In this document: positions 1 to 5,927 of the stretch, one piece after another | How the letters are laid out: every line of letters starts with the position of its first letter | How positions within the stretch are numbered: position 1 is the stretch's first letter | Origin: Pseudomonadota bacterium | GTDB lineage: Bacteria; Pseudomonadota; Alphaproteobacteria; Rhizobiales; Aestuariivirgaceae | Reading direction: 5' to 3' | Length of the DNA stretch: 7,146 nucleotides | Assembly: GCA_016522385.1 (NCBI GenBank) | Contig: JAEKFU010000100.1 | Coordinates: forward strand, 1-7,146 | The notes under the pieces: generated by a model | What the model was told of the DNA's origin: nothing | The model's input: only the letters and a program-made list of their open reading frames with translations | Database searches by the model: none | Program-made: the position numbers and the translations under genes

Positions 1-18
1 CAAAGAGGCGGTCTATGG

Positions 19-32
19 GTAACGAATGCAGG
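19..32 (+). repeat. 14-bp direct repeat, copy 1
   Basis: The 14 bases GTAACGAATGCAGG recur exactly at 6193-6206 in the same orientation. The flanks are also loosely alike, since a TGCGG follows 7 to 8 bases further on in both copies. It may be a dispersed intergenic repeat, but a 14-bp match in 7 kb can arise by chance. Confidence 0.35.
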
Positions 33-54
33 GGGGCCTGCGGGCTCCCTTTTT
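28..54 (+). terminator. terminator-like GC hairpin with T-run
   Basis: GCAGG (28-32) can pair with CCTGC (37-41) across GGGG. Alternatively the G-run at 31-35 can pair with GCTCCC (44-49). Five T residues follow at 50-54. The second pairing puts the T-run directly after the stem, as in an intrinsic terminator for a gene left of the window. The stem is short and includes a G-T pair, so this is tentative. Confidence 0.35.
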
Positions 55-148
55 CACGCAAAAACTGGATCCGTTGAAGCGCAACAGATGTGAACCGGAA
101 GAAAGGTCGAAGGACGCAACGGTGGCAGTCCGTAGGCAGGGGCAGGAA

Positions 149-598
149 ATGGACCATAAGTTTCTCAAGGAATTTGGCTTGCATTTGATCGTCGGTGCAC
201 TTGTCTTTGGCTGGATATTTAGTCAGGCGCTGAGCACCACACCTTCACGCACACGGGCTCCAACGGAGGCATTGCCAAAGTCCGACAAGCGTGGTGACAA
301 CCTGCCATCCGCACCAAAAGCAAAGCTCAGCGAAATCAAGATCACAATCGAGCCGGCTGCACTAGAGCCGCCTGATACGGCGTCCGTTCCGCAATCGCCG
401 TTACTGGAAGTGACCGCGACCAAGCTCAGGCTGCGCACTCATCCAACCACCCGATCATCTTGGATCAAAGTCTATCCGATCGGTGCGACATTCGAGCAAC
501 TAGGGCAATATGGAGATTGGTTAAATGTACGCAATACAGCAGACGGCGCATCTGGATGGATGCATGGCGACTACCTTCGAGCCACTGACAGAACCTGA
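149..598 (+). CDS. Membrane-anchored SH3-like (SH3b) domain protein
   Basis: A 149-residue protein. I take the ATG at 149 rather than the in-frame ATG at 26. A purine-rich AGGGGCAGG sits just before it, and it places the hydrophobic segment at the N-terminus, whereas the longer version adds 41 residues of low-complexity sequence overlapping a hairpin. Residues about 9-29 form one membrane-spanning segment, probably an uncleaved signal anchor. A Pro/Ala/Lys-rich linker runs from about 30 to 84. Residues about 85-146 resemble a bacterial SH3 domain: LRLRTHPT in place of the usual LNVRSGPS, a hydrophobic core with W124, and a final GWMHGDYL. Such domains usually lie in the periplasm and bind peptidoglycan or proteins. 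No enzyme domain is attached, so the partner is unknown. The gap to mscL is 110 bp, with no evidence of co-transcription. Confidence 0.75.
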   Translation: MDHKFLKEFGLHLIVGALVFGWIFSQALSTTPSRTRAPTEALPKSDKRGDNLPSAPKAKLSEIKITIEPAALEPPDTASVPQSPLLEVTATKLRLRTHPTTRSSWIKVYPIGATFEQLGQYGDWLNVRNTADGASGWMHGDYLRATDRT

Positions 599-708
599 AC
601 GAGCTGTCGGTACCTCGATTTTCTGATCAATCAGCGCTGCCTCGGTGGATGTGGTTTGCACGCGTATCACTTTGTTTGAATGACAACCAAACTGAAGGAA
701 GAAACAAA

Positions 709-1125
709 ATGCTCAAGGAATTCAAGGAATTCGCGCTAAAGGGTAACGTGCTTGACCTCGCCATTGGCGTGATTATCGGTGGGGCTTTTGGCCTAATCGT
801 CAAATCTGCCGTTGATGACGTCCTGATGCCAATCGTTGGTGCAATATTCGGCGGTCTAGACTTTTCCAATTACTTTGCCGGTCTCGCCAGCGGCGTTACG
901 GCACCCACATTGGACGCTGCCAAGGAACAAGGCGCGGTCCTGGCCTACGGAAGTTTCATTACCGCGGCGGTGAACTTTCTGATCGTCGCCTTTATCCTGT
1001 TCATTGTCGTCAAAGCAATCAACAAGATGAAGCGCAAGGAGGAGGAGGCGCCTGCCGAGCCTCCGGCGCCGCCGGCCAGTGAACTGCTTCTGGCCGAAAT
1101 CCGCGATTTACTGAAGAACAAGTAA
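709..1125 (+). CDS. mscL: Large-conductance mechanosensitive channel MscL
   Basis: A 138-residue inner-membrane protein, close to the family's usual length of about 136. MscL forms a homopentameric pore that opens under high membrane tension and releases solutes on hypo-osmotic shock. The N-terminus MLKEFKEFALKGNVLDLAIG is the family's amphipathic S1 helix leading into TM1 (about 15-43, with the glycine-rich VIIGGAFG pore segment). A periplasmic loop follows (about 46-77), then TM2 (about 78-103, LIVAFILFIVVKAINK). The Lys/Glu/Pro-rich tail ends in the cytoplasmic bundle helix (about 125-136, ELLLAEIRDLLK). The ATG at 709 is preceded by GAAGGAAG at 694-701. An upstream in-frame ATG at 649 would add 20 residues foreign to the family. 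The gene ends before a hairpin terminator and appears to be monocistronic. Confidence 0.97.
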   Translation: MLKEFKEFALKGNVLDLAIGVIIGGAFGLIVKSAVDDVLMPIVGAIFGGLDFSNYFAGLASGVTAPTLDAAKEQGAVLAYGSFITAAVNFLIVAFILFIVVKAINKMKRKEEEAPAEPPAPPASELLLAEIRDLLKNK

Positions 1126-1146
1126 GAGACTCACATTCTCAACTGG

Positions 1147-1179
1147 CCACCCGAGCCCCAACAGGCTCGGGGTGGTCTT
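1147..1179 (+). terminator. Intrinsic terminator of mscL
   Basis: CCACCCGAGCC (1147-1157) pairs with GGCTCGGGGTGG (1164-1175), with a six-base loop and one bulged G. A short TCTT follows. It begins 21 bp after the mscL stop. The stem is strong but the T-tract is weak. Its position between convergent genes could let it act in both directions. Confidence 0.7.
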
Positions 1180-1416
1180 GAGATCGTTGGTGCTGAAATC
1201 ATCCACCACAGCAATGTCGAGCCTCAGGATCGTCGATAATGCGGTTGGGGTTGAATGTGGTATCAACAAGTCAGAACTGGTCCAGGTTATCGTTTTTCAG
1301 CATTGACCGCGGACGTTCCTAAATACCTTCAGTTGATGAACGATTTTGCAAACCCAGTTGGCCACTCCGGAAGACTGGAGTTTATACCCGACGGTCCGAT
1401 CGAAGACGGTTTTGGA
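1180..1416. other. Intergenic DNA between convergent mscL and MscS-type gene
   Basis: Both neighbouring genes end here. I see no RNA gene, repeat or credible reading frame. A 66-codon frame at 1255-1455 runs into the 3' end of the MscS-type gene and resembles nothing I know. No strong terminator is visible for the minus-strand gene. Confidence 0.5.
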
Positions 1417-2745
1417 TCAATTGGCCTCTCGAGACCCTTTGCGCTTAATCTGTAGCTTTGGCGCATCGTCCAGGATACGCAATTCGCGCTGCGGAAACGG
1501 AATCTCGATGTTGTTTGCCTTCAGGACATCCCAGACCAGAAACAGCACGTCTGAAGAAAACTTGTTGGGTCCGTCATCCAACCCGTCAACCCAGAACTCG
1601 ACACCGAAATTGACACCGCTGTCGCCAAAGCCACGCAATTCACAGTCGGGCTCTTCCGGGTCCGACAGGACACGCGGATGGCTGGCGACGGCAGCCGAAA
1701 CGACCGCCGGCACCTTGTGTAGATCGGTATCGTAGGCCACCAAGAACTCAACCTCATAACGCTGGCGCGGATCGTCCCGGGTCCAATTGGTGAACGACGT
1801 GGTAATGAATTTTTCGTTCGGCACCATGATTTCCTTGCCGTCGAATGTTTCCAGCGTCGAGGAGCGCATATTCAGTTCCTTCAAGATGCCGGCCCGGCCA
1901 TCCTCAAGTTCGATAAAGTCGCCTACCGAAAGTGAGCGCTCCAACAGGATGATGATGCCTGAAATGAAGTTGGAGGCAATCTGTTGCAGACCAAAGCCGA
2001 GGCCGACACCCAAAGCGCCGCCAAAGACCGCGAGCGCTGTCAGATCGAGACCAAGTACCTGCAACAACAGGACAAATACGACCATGAAGAGGACGATCTC
2101 GAACAGCTTGGCAAACAATTCGCGAGTCGGCCGGTCAAGTGCCTGCTGGTCGCGGATGACCTTCTGGCCGGCATTGGATGAAATGCGACCGAGCCAGAAC
2201 AGGACACCACCGGCGATGGCGGCCTTGATCAGGAAGTAGAGCGAAAGCCGGATGTTGCCGACTTCAAGTGAGATTCCGTCCAGGAAACCAACCGTTGCCT
2301 CGTACCAGCCGAAAACTTGCAGGGTTGCCACCGGAATACCGATCCATATGGCCGCCGGTCGCACCAGCGGATGGGTTATGAAGCGGTTGATCGCCGCATA
2401 CAGCAGAAAGACGACGGCTACGCTTTGCGCCATGCGTACAAGCCAGGCACTGCCAACGCTTGCCAGCACAATCTCGATGGCAATTGCCAGTGCAAGGACC
2501 GTCAGTCCGGCAAACAGCAGGTCGCGGCAAGCATAGGTCCATTGGCGAACCTTTAGGAGCGGGCCATCAGCCGGCTCCTGTTTGAAGAATGGAACACGCT
2601 TGTGGATCTGCTTGGCCGCTACATGGGCGACCACTACGGCCATCATGATGCTAGCGATCTGGGCATAAAATTGCGGGCTTGCAGCCCACTCGATGGCCGT
2701 GTCGAGGATCGACTGGCCAAGGGCCTTGAACTGTTCAGTATCCAC
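1417..2745 (-). CDS. MscS-family mechanosensitive ion channel
   Basis: A 442-residue membrane protein, longer than E. coli MscS (286) because of extra N-terminal helices. Hydrophobic segments lie near residues 27-45, 72-96, 104-121, 130-153, 166-187 and 212-231. The pore helix follows at about 236-268, where FGGALGVGLGFGLQQIASNF carries the Gly/Ala packing pattern of MscS TM3. The beta domain (about 270-323) contains VGDFIEL, TFDGKEIMVPN and TNWTR, matching the family's AGEYVDL, TADGKIIVIPN and INFSR. The alpha/beta vestibule domain runs to IPFPQREL (about 415-422). It is therefore probably a heptameric small-conductance channel that relieves turgor or responds to osmolarity. The start codon is GTG (2743-2745), with GGAAGG nine bases upstream. 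It converges on mscL. Its upstream region is unusual, because a tRNA 3' remnant ends 33 bp before the start codon. Confidence 0.93.
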   Translation of the reverse strand: MDTEQFKALGQSILDTAIEWAASPQFYAQIASIMMAVVVAHVAAKQIHKRVPFFKQEPADGPLLKVRQWTYACRDLLFAGLTVLALAIAIEIVLASVGSAWLVRMAQSVAVVFLLYAAINRFITHPLVRPAAIWIGIPVATLQVFGWYEATVGFLDGISLEVGNIRLSLYFLIKAAIAGGVLFWLGRISSNAGQKVIRDQQALDRPTRELFAKLFEIVLFMVVFVLLLQVLGLDLTALAVFGGALGVGLGFGLQQIASNFISGIIILLERSLSVGDFIELEDGRAGILKELNMRSSTLETFDGKEIMVPNEKFITTSFTNWTRDDPRQRYEVEFLVAYDTDLHKVPAVVSAAVASHPRVLSDPEEPDCELRGFGDSGVNFGVEFWVDGLDDGPNKFSSDVLFLVWDVLKANNIEIPFPQRELRILDDAPKLQIKRKGSREAN

Positions 2746-2778
2746 GGCGCTTCACCTTCCCCTCGTCCGATAAATTCG

Positions 2779-2820
2779 TGGTGCGCGGTGATAGGCTCGA
2801 ACTACCGACCCCCTCGGTGC
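2779..2820 (-). pseudogene. tRNA 3' remnant, probable attachment-site scar of an integrated element
   Basis: Read on the minus strand from 2820 to 2779, this ends like a tRNA gene. The T-stem GGTAG (2806-2802), T-loop TTCGAGC (2801-2795) and CTATC (2794-2790) pair over five bases with one G-T. The acceptor strand ACCGCGC (2789-2783), discriminator A (2782) and CCA (2781-2779) follow. GGGTC ahead of the T-stem fits a five-base variable loop. The matching 5' acceptor strand GCGCGGT and a D-arm are absent from the roughly 35 to 40 bases where they should lie, which are instead A/T-rich. TTTGCAC just upstream (2825-2819) would fit an anticodon loop with UGC (Ala), but C at position 70 lacks the U70 of a tRNA-Ala, so I do not assign an isotype. 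Many integrases recombine within tRNA 3' halves and leave exactly this kind of fragment at one end of the element. That interpretation is inferred. Confidence 0.7.
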
Positions 2821-3209
2821 AAACAGGTTTGGTCATCTATAATTCTTATTTTGTTTTCAACTGGTTAGAAAAATGACTTGGAAATTTTGCCATGTCTCAC
2901 GCCATTAGACCACCCCTAGAATTGTCGAGGAGTTGCGGAGGGCGTCAGGGCAAGTGGGGTCTCTTTGAGCTGTTTCAGTAGTTCTCGAAGCCGCCGCGTG
3001 GCCAAAAGCTGGGCGAATGTCACCCAACGGCACTTCTCGGACAAACCAGCCCCGGCTTCAAATGGCCTGCTGTACCCTTGACAACCGACATTCTAGTGAT
3101 GGACGAAGCTGCCGCCAGGGCAGACCAGTATCAGGCATCGAATATCGCGGAGCCAATAGACGACACTTCAAGGATTAAATAAGATTATGCGGATTATGTC
3201 ATTTCACAT
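2821..3209. other. Non-coding or decayed stretch upstream of the DksA-like gene
   Basis: Nearly 400 bp without a credible gene. The first 50 to 60 bases are markedly A/T-rich (about 2835-2890). A frame stays open on the plus strand from about 2910 to 3182. Its last part would read MDEAAARADQYQ from an ATG at 3099, but no ribosome-binding site precedes that ATG and I recognise no family. The stretch may be a relic next to the tRNA scar. The promoters of both flanking divergent genes should lie in it, though I cannot place them with confidence. Confidence 0.5.
3183..3198 (+). repeat. Short tandem GATTATG repeat upstream of the DksA-like gene
   Basis: GATTATG occurs at 3183-3189 and 3192-3198, a nine-base period. 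A third, partial GGATTA lies at 3172-3177. They fall 26 to 52 bp before the start codon, where a promoter or operator would be. The repeat is too short to assign a factor. Confidence 0.3.
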
Positions 3210-3223
3210 GAGGACCAGCAATA

Positions 3224-3544
3224 ATGAAACCGGAGGATGTGCAGAAATTCGACAAGCGCTTACGGGATCGCTTACGTGAATTGACTGAACGGCTGGTAGA
3301 AATCGATGAGGATCTAGACATGCCGGCAGACCCCGATGTCGAAGAGCGCGCGATCGAACGCGAAGGTGATGAAGTGCTCGAAAGTCTGGGCCACACGGGG
3401 TTGGCTGAAATAAGGATGATTCAGGCGGCGCAGGCTCGGATCAAGGACGGAACCTTCGGGTTCTGTGTTGCCTGTGGCAAGCCGATTTCCAATGAACGCC
3501 TTGAAGTCCTGCCTCATACCCCAAGATGTAGACATTGCGCCTAG
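3224..3544 (+). CDS. DksA/TraR-family C4 zinc-finger protein
   Basis: A 106-residue, strongly acidic protein, between TraR (73) and E. coli DksA (151) in length. An N-terminal helix (about 5-30) and a helix at about 38-75 would form a short coiled coil. Its tip carries DVEERA (38-43), a DxxExA version of the DksA tip DxxDxA. The C-terminal zinc finger has CVAC (81-84) and CRHC (102-105), all four cysteines intact, with the family's GFCVACGKPI context. Family members enter the RNA polymerase secondary channel and alter initiation, often with ppGpp. Whether this short paralogue does so is inferred. The ATG at 3224 has GAGGA (3210-3214) nine bases upstream. It converges on the GGDEF-EAL gene, with stop codons only about 20 bp apart. 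Confidence 0.9.
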   Translation: MKPEDVQKFDKRLRDRLRELTERLVEIDEDLDMPADPDVEERAIEREGDEVLESLGHTGLAEIRMIQAAQARIKDGTFGFCVACGKPISNERLEVLPHTPRCRHCA

Positions 3545-3563
3545 AGCGTGTCTTCAGGATCGT

Positions 3564-5597
3564 TTAGGCAACGATTGATCTGGCCGGTTCTGTTGAATAA
3601 AGCACACAGGGGCGAGGGGATTTCAGCATCTCAATCACCGTGTCATTGCTCACCGGCTTGCCGATCAGAAAACCCTGCATTTGATCGCATTGTTCCTTTG
3701 CAAGGAATTCAACATGACTTGGCTTTTCGACACCTTCAGCAATGATGCTCAAGCCCAGATTCTTTCCCATGCCGATGATTGCACGGACAATTGCAGACAG
3801 TTGCTGCTTGTTCTCAAGATCCATTACGAATGAACGATCGATCTTCAGCTTGTCGAACGGAAATGTGACCAATGAGGAGAGAGAAGAATAGCCAGTGCCA
3901 AAGTCATCCATTGCCAGGGAAACCCCCAAGCTTTTGATGCCGCGAAGCATTTTTAGCGCGATTGCGAAGTCGTCGATCAAGACGCTTTCGGTAACTTCCA
4001 GTTCCAGGCGTGTCGCAGCCAATCCAGTCTCAAGCAATATCGAATGAACCATGGACACAAAGTCGGTTTGGCGTATTTGCATTCCGGAAATGTTGACGGA
4101 AACGATCACAGGCTTCGGCCAGTCAACCGCGTACTGGCATGAGCGTCTCAGCACTTGATGGCCAATCTTTTCAATGAGGCCGTTCTCTTCAGCAATGGGA
4201 ACGAATATGGATGGAGAGATGAAGCCGTGATGGGCGTGCTTCCACCTTGCCAGAGCCTCGAATCCAGTTATCTCGCCATCGGCGACACGTGCCTTTGGCT
4301 GGAAATGCACTTCGACCTCTTCTTGTTCAACCGCCTTCTTCAACTCGTTGGCAAGAAGCCTTCGCTCACGGACAACCTGATCCAACTCTGAGTTGTAAGC
4401 ATGAATGACCGAGCTTGGGTCTGACTTTGACCGATACATCGCCATATCAGCATTGGACAGGAGTTCTTGAGCCGTTTTGCCGTGCTCTGGAAACACCGCT
4501 GCTCCAAGGCTGATGGCGACATGAACGACTTTGCCCTGTAGCAAAAAGCCTTCGTCTATCGCATCTGCGATAGTGTGGGCCAATGCGGGGGTGACACCAG
4601 CTCCTGCTCTTTTTGCCTGGATGACGGCAAATTCATCGCCGCCGATTCGTGCCAGAAAGACATCATCGGGGCAACAAGTCCTAAGCCGTCTTGCGACCTG
4701 CTGCAAAAGCTCGTCACCCATCTGATGGCCGAATACATCATTGACTTCCTTGAACCGCTTCAGGTTCAGGTTTAGCAAGTAAAACTCTGAACCCCGCTTG
4801 GCTGCGCTCTCGATTTCTTGGGAAATGCGTTCAGCAAATGCACTCCTGTTCGGTAAACCGGTTAGCGAGCAATGTCTGGTGAGGTGAGCAGCCTTGGTTT
4901 CGGCTCGTCGCCGCTCTTGTATGGCATGCACGTGTTCGGTCACATCATGAAGTGCTATGACGCTACGCCCGTCATTCAAATCTGCAATCGTTTTGTCTTG
5001 AATGCGATCTGCGATGGTCTGGACATTTTGTTTGTTACTGACTTCATCACAAAGATGCGCAATCGCGGCAGGAGTATCGACATCTGGTGCGAAAGTCTCA
5101 GCAAGACTCGCAAAGGCTGGATTCCAGAGAAAGGGCTGTTGGCTAGCATCGCGGACGCAAACCGCCGCATTCAAACTCGACAACACCGCATTGATGAGCC
5201 TTTGTCGTTCGGCATTTGCGATTGCGTATCGGATCGCGCGGTCAATCACTTCAGGCGAAAGGTTCGCCTTGCAAATGAAGTCCGTGGCACCCGCAGCAAG
5301 TGCTGCCTGATCTGCCGACCTGTCATTGCGTCCTGTCAGGAGGATGACCGGGACATCGCTTCCATTCTGCCGAATTTCAGTGATGAACTCGGTCCCGTCG
5401 ATTACACCCAGGCGATAGTCGCAAAGAATAATGTCAAAGCAATCCGATTGTAGATGCCGTCTGGCATCTTCTGCCGTGTGGGTCACCGTTACAGCGTGTG
5501 ATGTTTCGCTGATATCCTCAATGGCATCGGCGATCAGTAGTGTGTCGTCTGGATCGTCATCGAGTACCAGAATCCGGACATCGGTACTGCTCAACAT
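3564..5597 (-). CDS. Response regulator with receiver, PAS-like, GGDEF and EAL domains (cyclic di-GMP turnover)
   Basis: A 677-residue protein from the ATG at 5597. A TTG four codons upstream (5609) is possible, and numbering here is from that TTG (681 residues). Residues about 11-128 form a receiver domain: acidic D17-D19, phospho-acceptor D64 in CDYRLG, T92 and K114. Residues about 136-235 look like a degenerate PAS domain ending in HDVTEHV, then a linker helix. The GGDEF domain (about 245-400) has an intact GGDEF at 323-327 but no RxxD inhibitory site in the expected position. The EAL domain (about 415-665) keeps E451-A-L, N506, E538/E541, DDFGTGYSSL (568-577), K589 in KIDRSFV, EGVE (625-628) and Q645. 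Both the diguanylate cyclase and phosphodiesterase motifs are thus present. Which activity dominates cannot be read from sequence. No transmembrane helix is seen, so it is probably cytoplasmic. No partner histidine kinase lies nearby. Confidence 0.95.
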   Translation of the reverse strand: MLSSTDVRILVLDDDPDDTLLIADAIEDISETSHAVTVTHTAEDARRHLQSDCFDIILCDYRLGVIDGTEFITEIRQNGSDVPVILLTGRNDRSADQAALAAGATDFICKANLSPEVIDRAIRYAIANAERQRLINAVLSSLNAAVCVRDASQQPFLWNPAFASLAETFAPDVDTPAAIAHLCDEVSNKQNVQTIADRIQDKTIADLNDGRSVIALHDVTEHVHAIQERRRAETKAAHLTRHCSLTGLPNRSAFAERISQEIESAAKRGSEFYLLNLNLKRFKEVNDVFGHQMGDELLQQVARRLRTCCPDDVFLARIGGDEFAVIQAKRAGAGVTPALAHTIADAIDEGFLLQGKVVHVAISLGAAVFPEHGKTAQELLSNADMAMYRSKSDPSSVIHAYNSELDQVVRERRLLANELKKAVEQEEVEVHFQPKARVADGEITGFEALARWKHAHHGFISPSIFVPIAEENGLIEKIGHQVLRRSCQYAVDWPKPVIVSVNISGMQIRQTDFVSMVHSILLETGLAATRLELEVTESVLIDDFAIALKMLRGIKSLGVSLAMDDFGTGYSSLSSLVTFPFDKLKIDRSFVMDLENKQQLSAIVRAIIGMGKNLGLSIIAEGVEKPSHVEFLAKEQCDQMQGFLIGKPVSNDTVIEMLKSPRPCVLYSTEPARSIVA

Positions 5598-5643
5598 GCT
5601 CGGCCCCAAAGCTGTTTGCTGGGCATGTTATTCAAAAAAACCT

Positions 5644-5670
5644 AATTCATTCGTAAACTGGGGATGAATT
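5644..5670. promoter_or_regulatory. 7-bp palindrome upstream of the GGDEF-EAL gene
   Basis: AATTCAT (5644-5650) and ATGAATT (5664-5670) are perfect inverted copies 13 bases apart, 47 to 73 bases upstream of the minus-strand start codon. A run of seven A (5634-5640) lies between them and the gene. On the minus strand this reads as an A/T-rich stem followed by T7. It could be an operator or a weak attenuator. Confidence 0.35.
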
Positions 5671-5722
5671 GGTAGCATGCGCTTTCGCCAAAATCGTATG
5701 TCCACACATGGCAGATACTGTT

Positions 5723-5755
5723 GAAAAACTCGAAAATTTGAAAGTTCGATTTTTC
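5723..5755. repeat. Inverted repeat, 11-bp stem with one bulge
   Basis: GAAAAA-C-TCGAA (5723-5734) pairs with TTCGA-TTTTTC (5745-5755) around a ten-base loop, with C5729 bulged. The left edge, CTGTTGAAAAACTC, resembles ends seen in some alphaproteobacterial insertion sequences, as I recall them. No transposase is present. It could be a relic end or simply a hairpin. Confidence 0.45.
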
Positions 5756-5810
5756 TGGCGGAATCCATGGATTTCTTGACAAGAGTACCGCAATTTCCAG
5801 TTTCCAAACC

Positions 5811-5857
5811 GCCAGTCACACCGCGCTGGCAATGACTGGGCAGCGGATTGGTGTGAC
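5811..5857. repeat. Overlapping, mutually exclusive inverted repeats
   Basis: GTCACACC (5815-5822) is exactly complementary to GGTGTGAC (5850-5857). CCAGTCA (5812-5818) is exactly complementary to TGACTGG (5833-5839). A third option is GCCAG (5811-5815) with CTGGC (5826-5830). The left arms overlap, so only one pairing can form at a time. Confidence 0.5.
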
Positions 5858-5927
5858 CCTCTTCCAACTTTGCCTTTGCTGTTTGGTCTTCACAGCGCAC
5901 CAATATCGCGCTGTTGTGTCAGCAGGC

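Noticed and set aside
26..148. N-terminal extension of the SH3-domain protein from the ATG at 26
   Set aside because: It covers a terminator-like hairpin and a repeat, lacks a ribosome-binding site, and would move the membrane anchor away from the N-terminus.
1255..1455. 66-codon plus-strand frame between mscL and the MscS-type gene
   Set aside because: It overlaps the 3' end of the MscS-type gene, shows no recognisable domain and has only a weak G-run as a possible ribosome-binding site.
3078..3097. TTGACA (3078-3083) as a promoter -35 box
   Set aside because: No acceptable -10 box lies 16 to 18 bases downstream; TCTAGT is only eight bases away.
3099..3182. 27-codon frame starting MDEAAARADQYQ before the DksA-like gene
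   Set aside because: It has no ribosome-binding site and no known relative. It could be the end of a decayed gene but cannot be supported.
4872..5453. 193-codon plus-strand frame
   Set aside because: It lies wholly antisense inside the GGDEF-EAL gene, whose receiver and PAS-like coding explains this DNA.
5628..5903. 91-codon minus-strand frame upstream of the GGDEF-EAL gene
   Set aside because: It crosses the inverted repeats and the palindrome, has no recognisable domain and no good ribosome-binding site.
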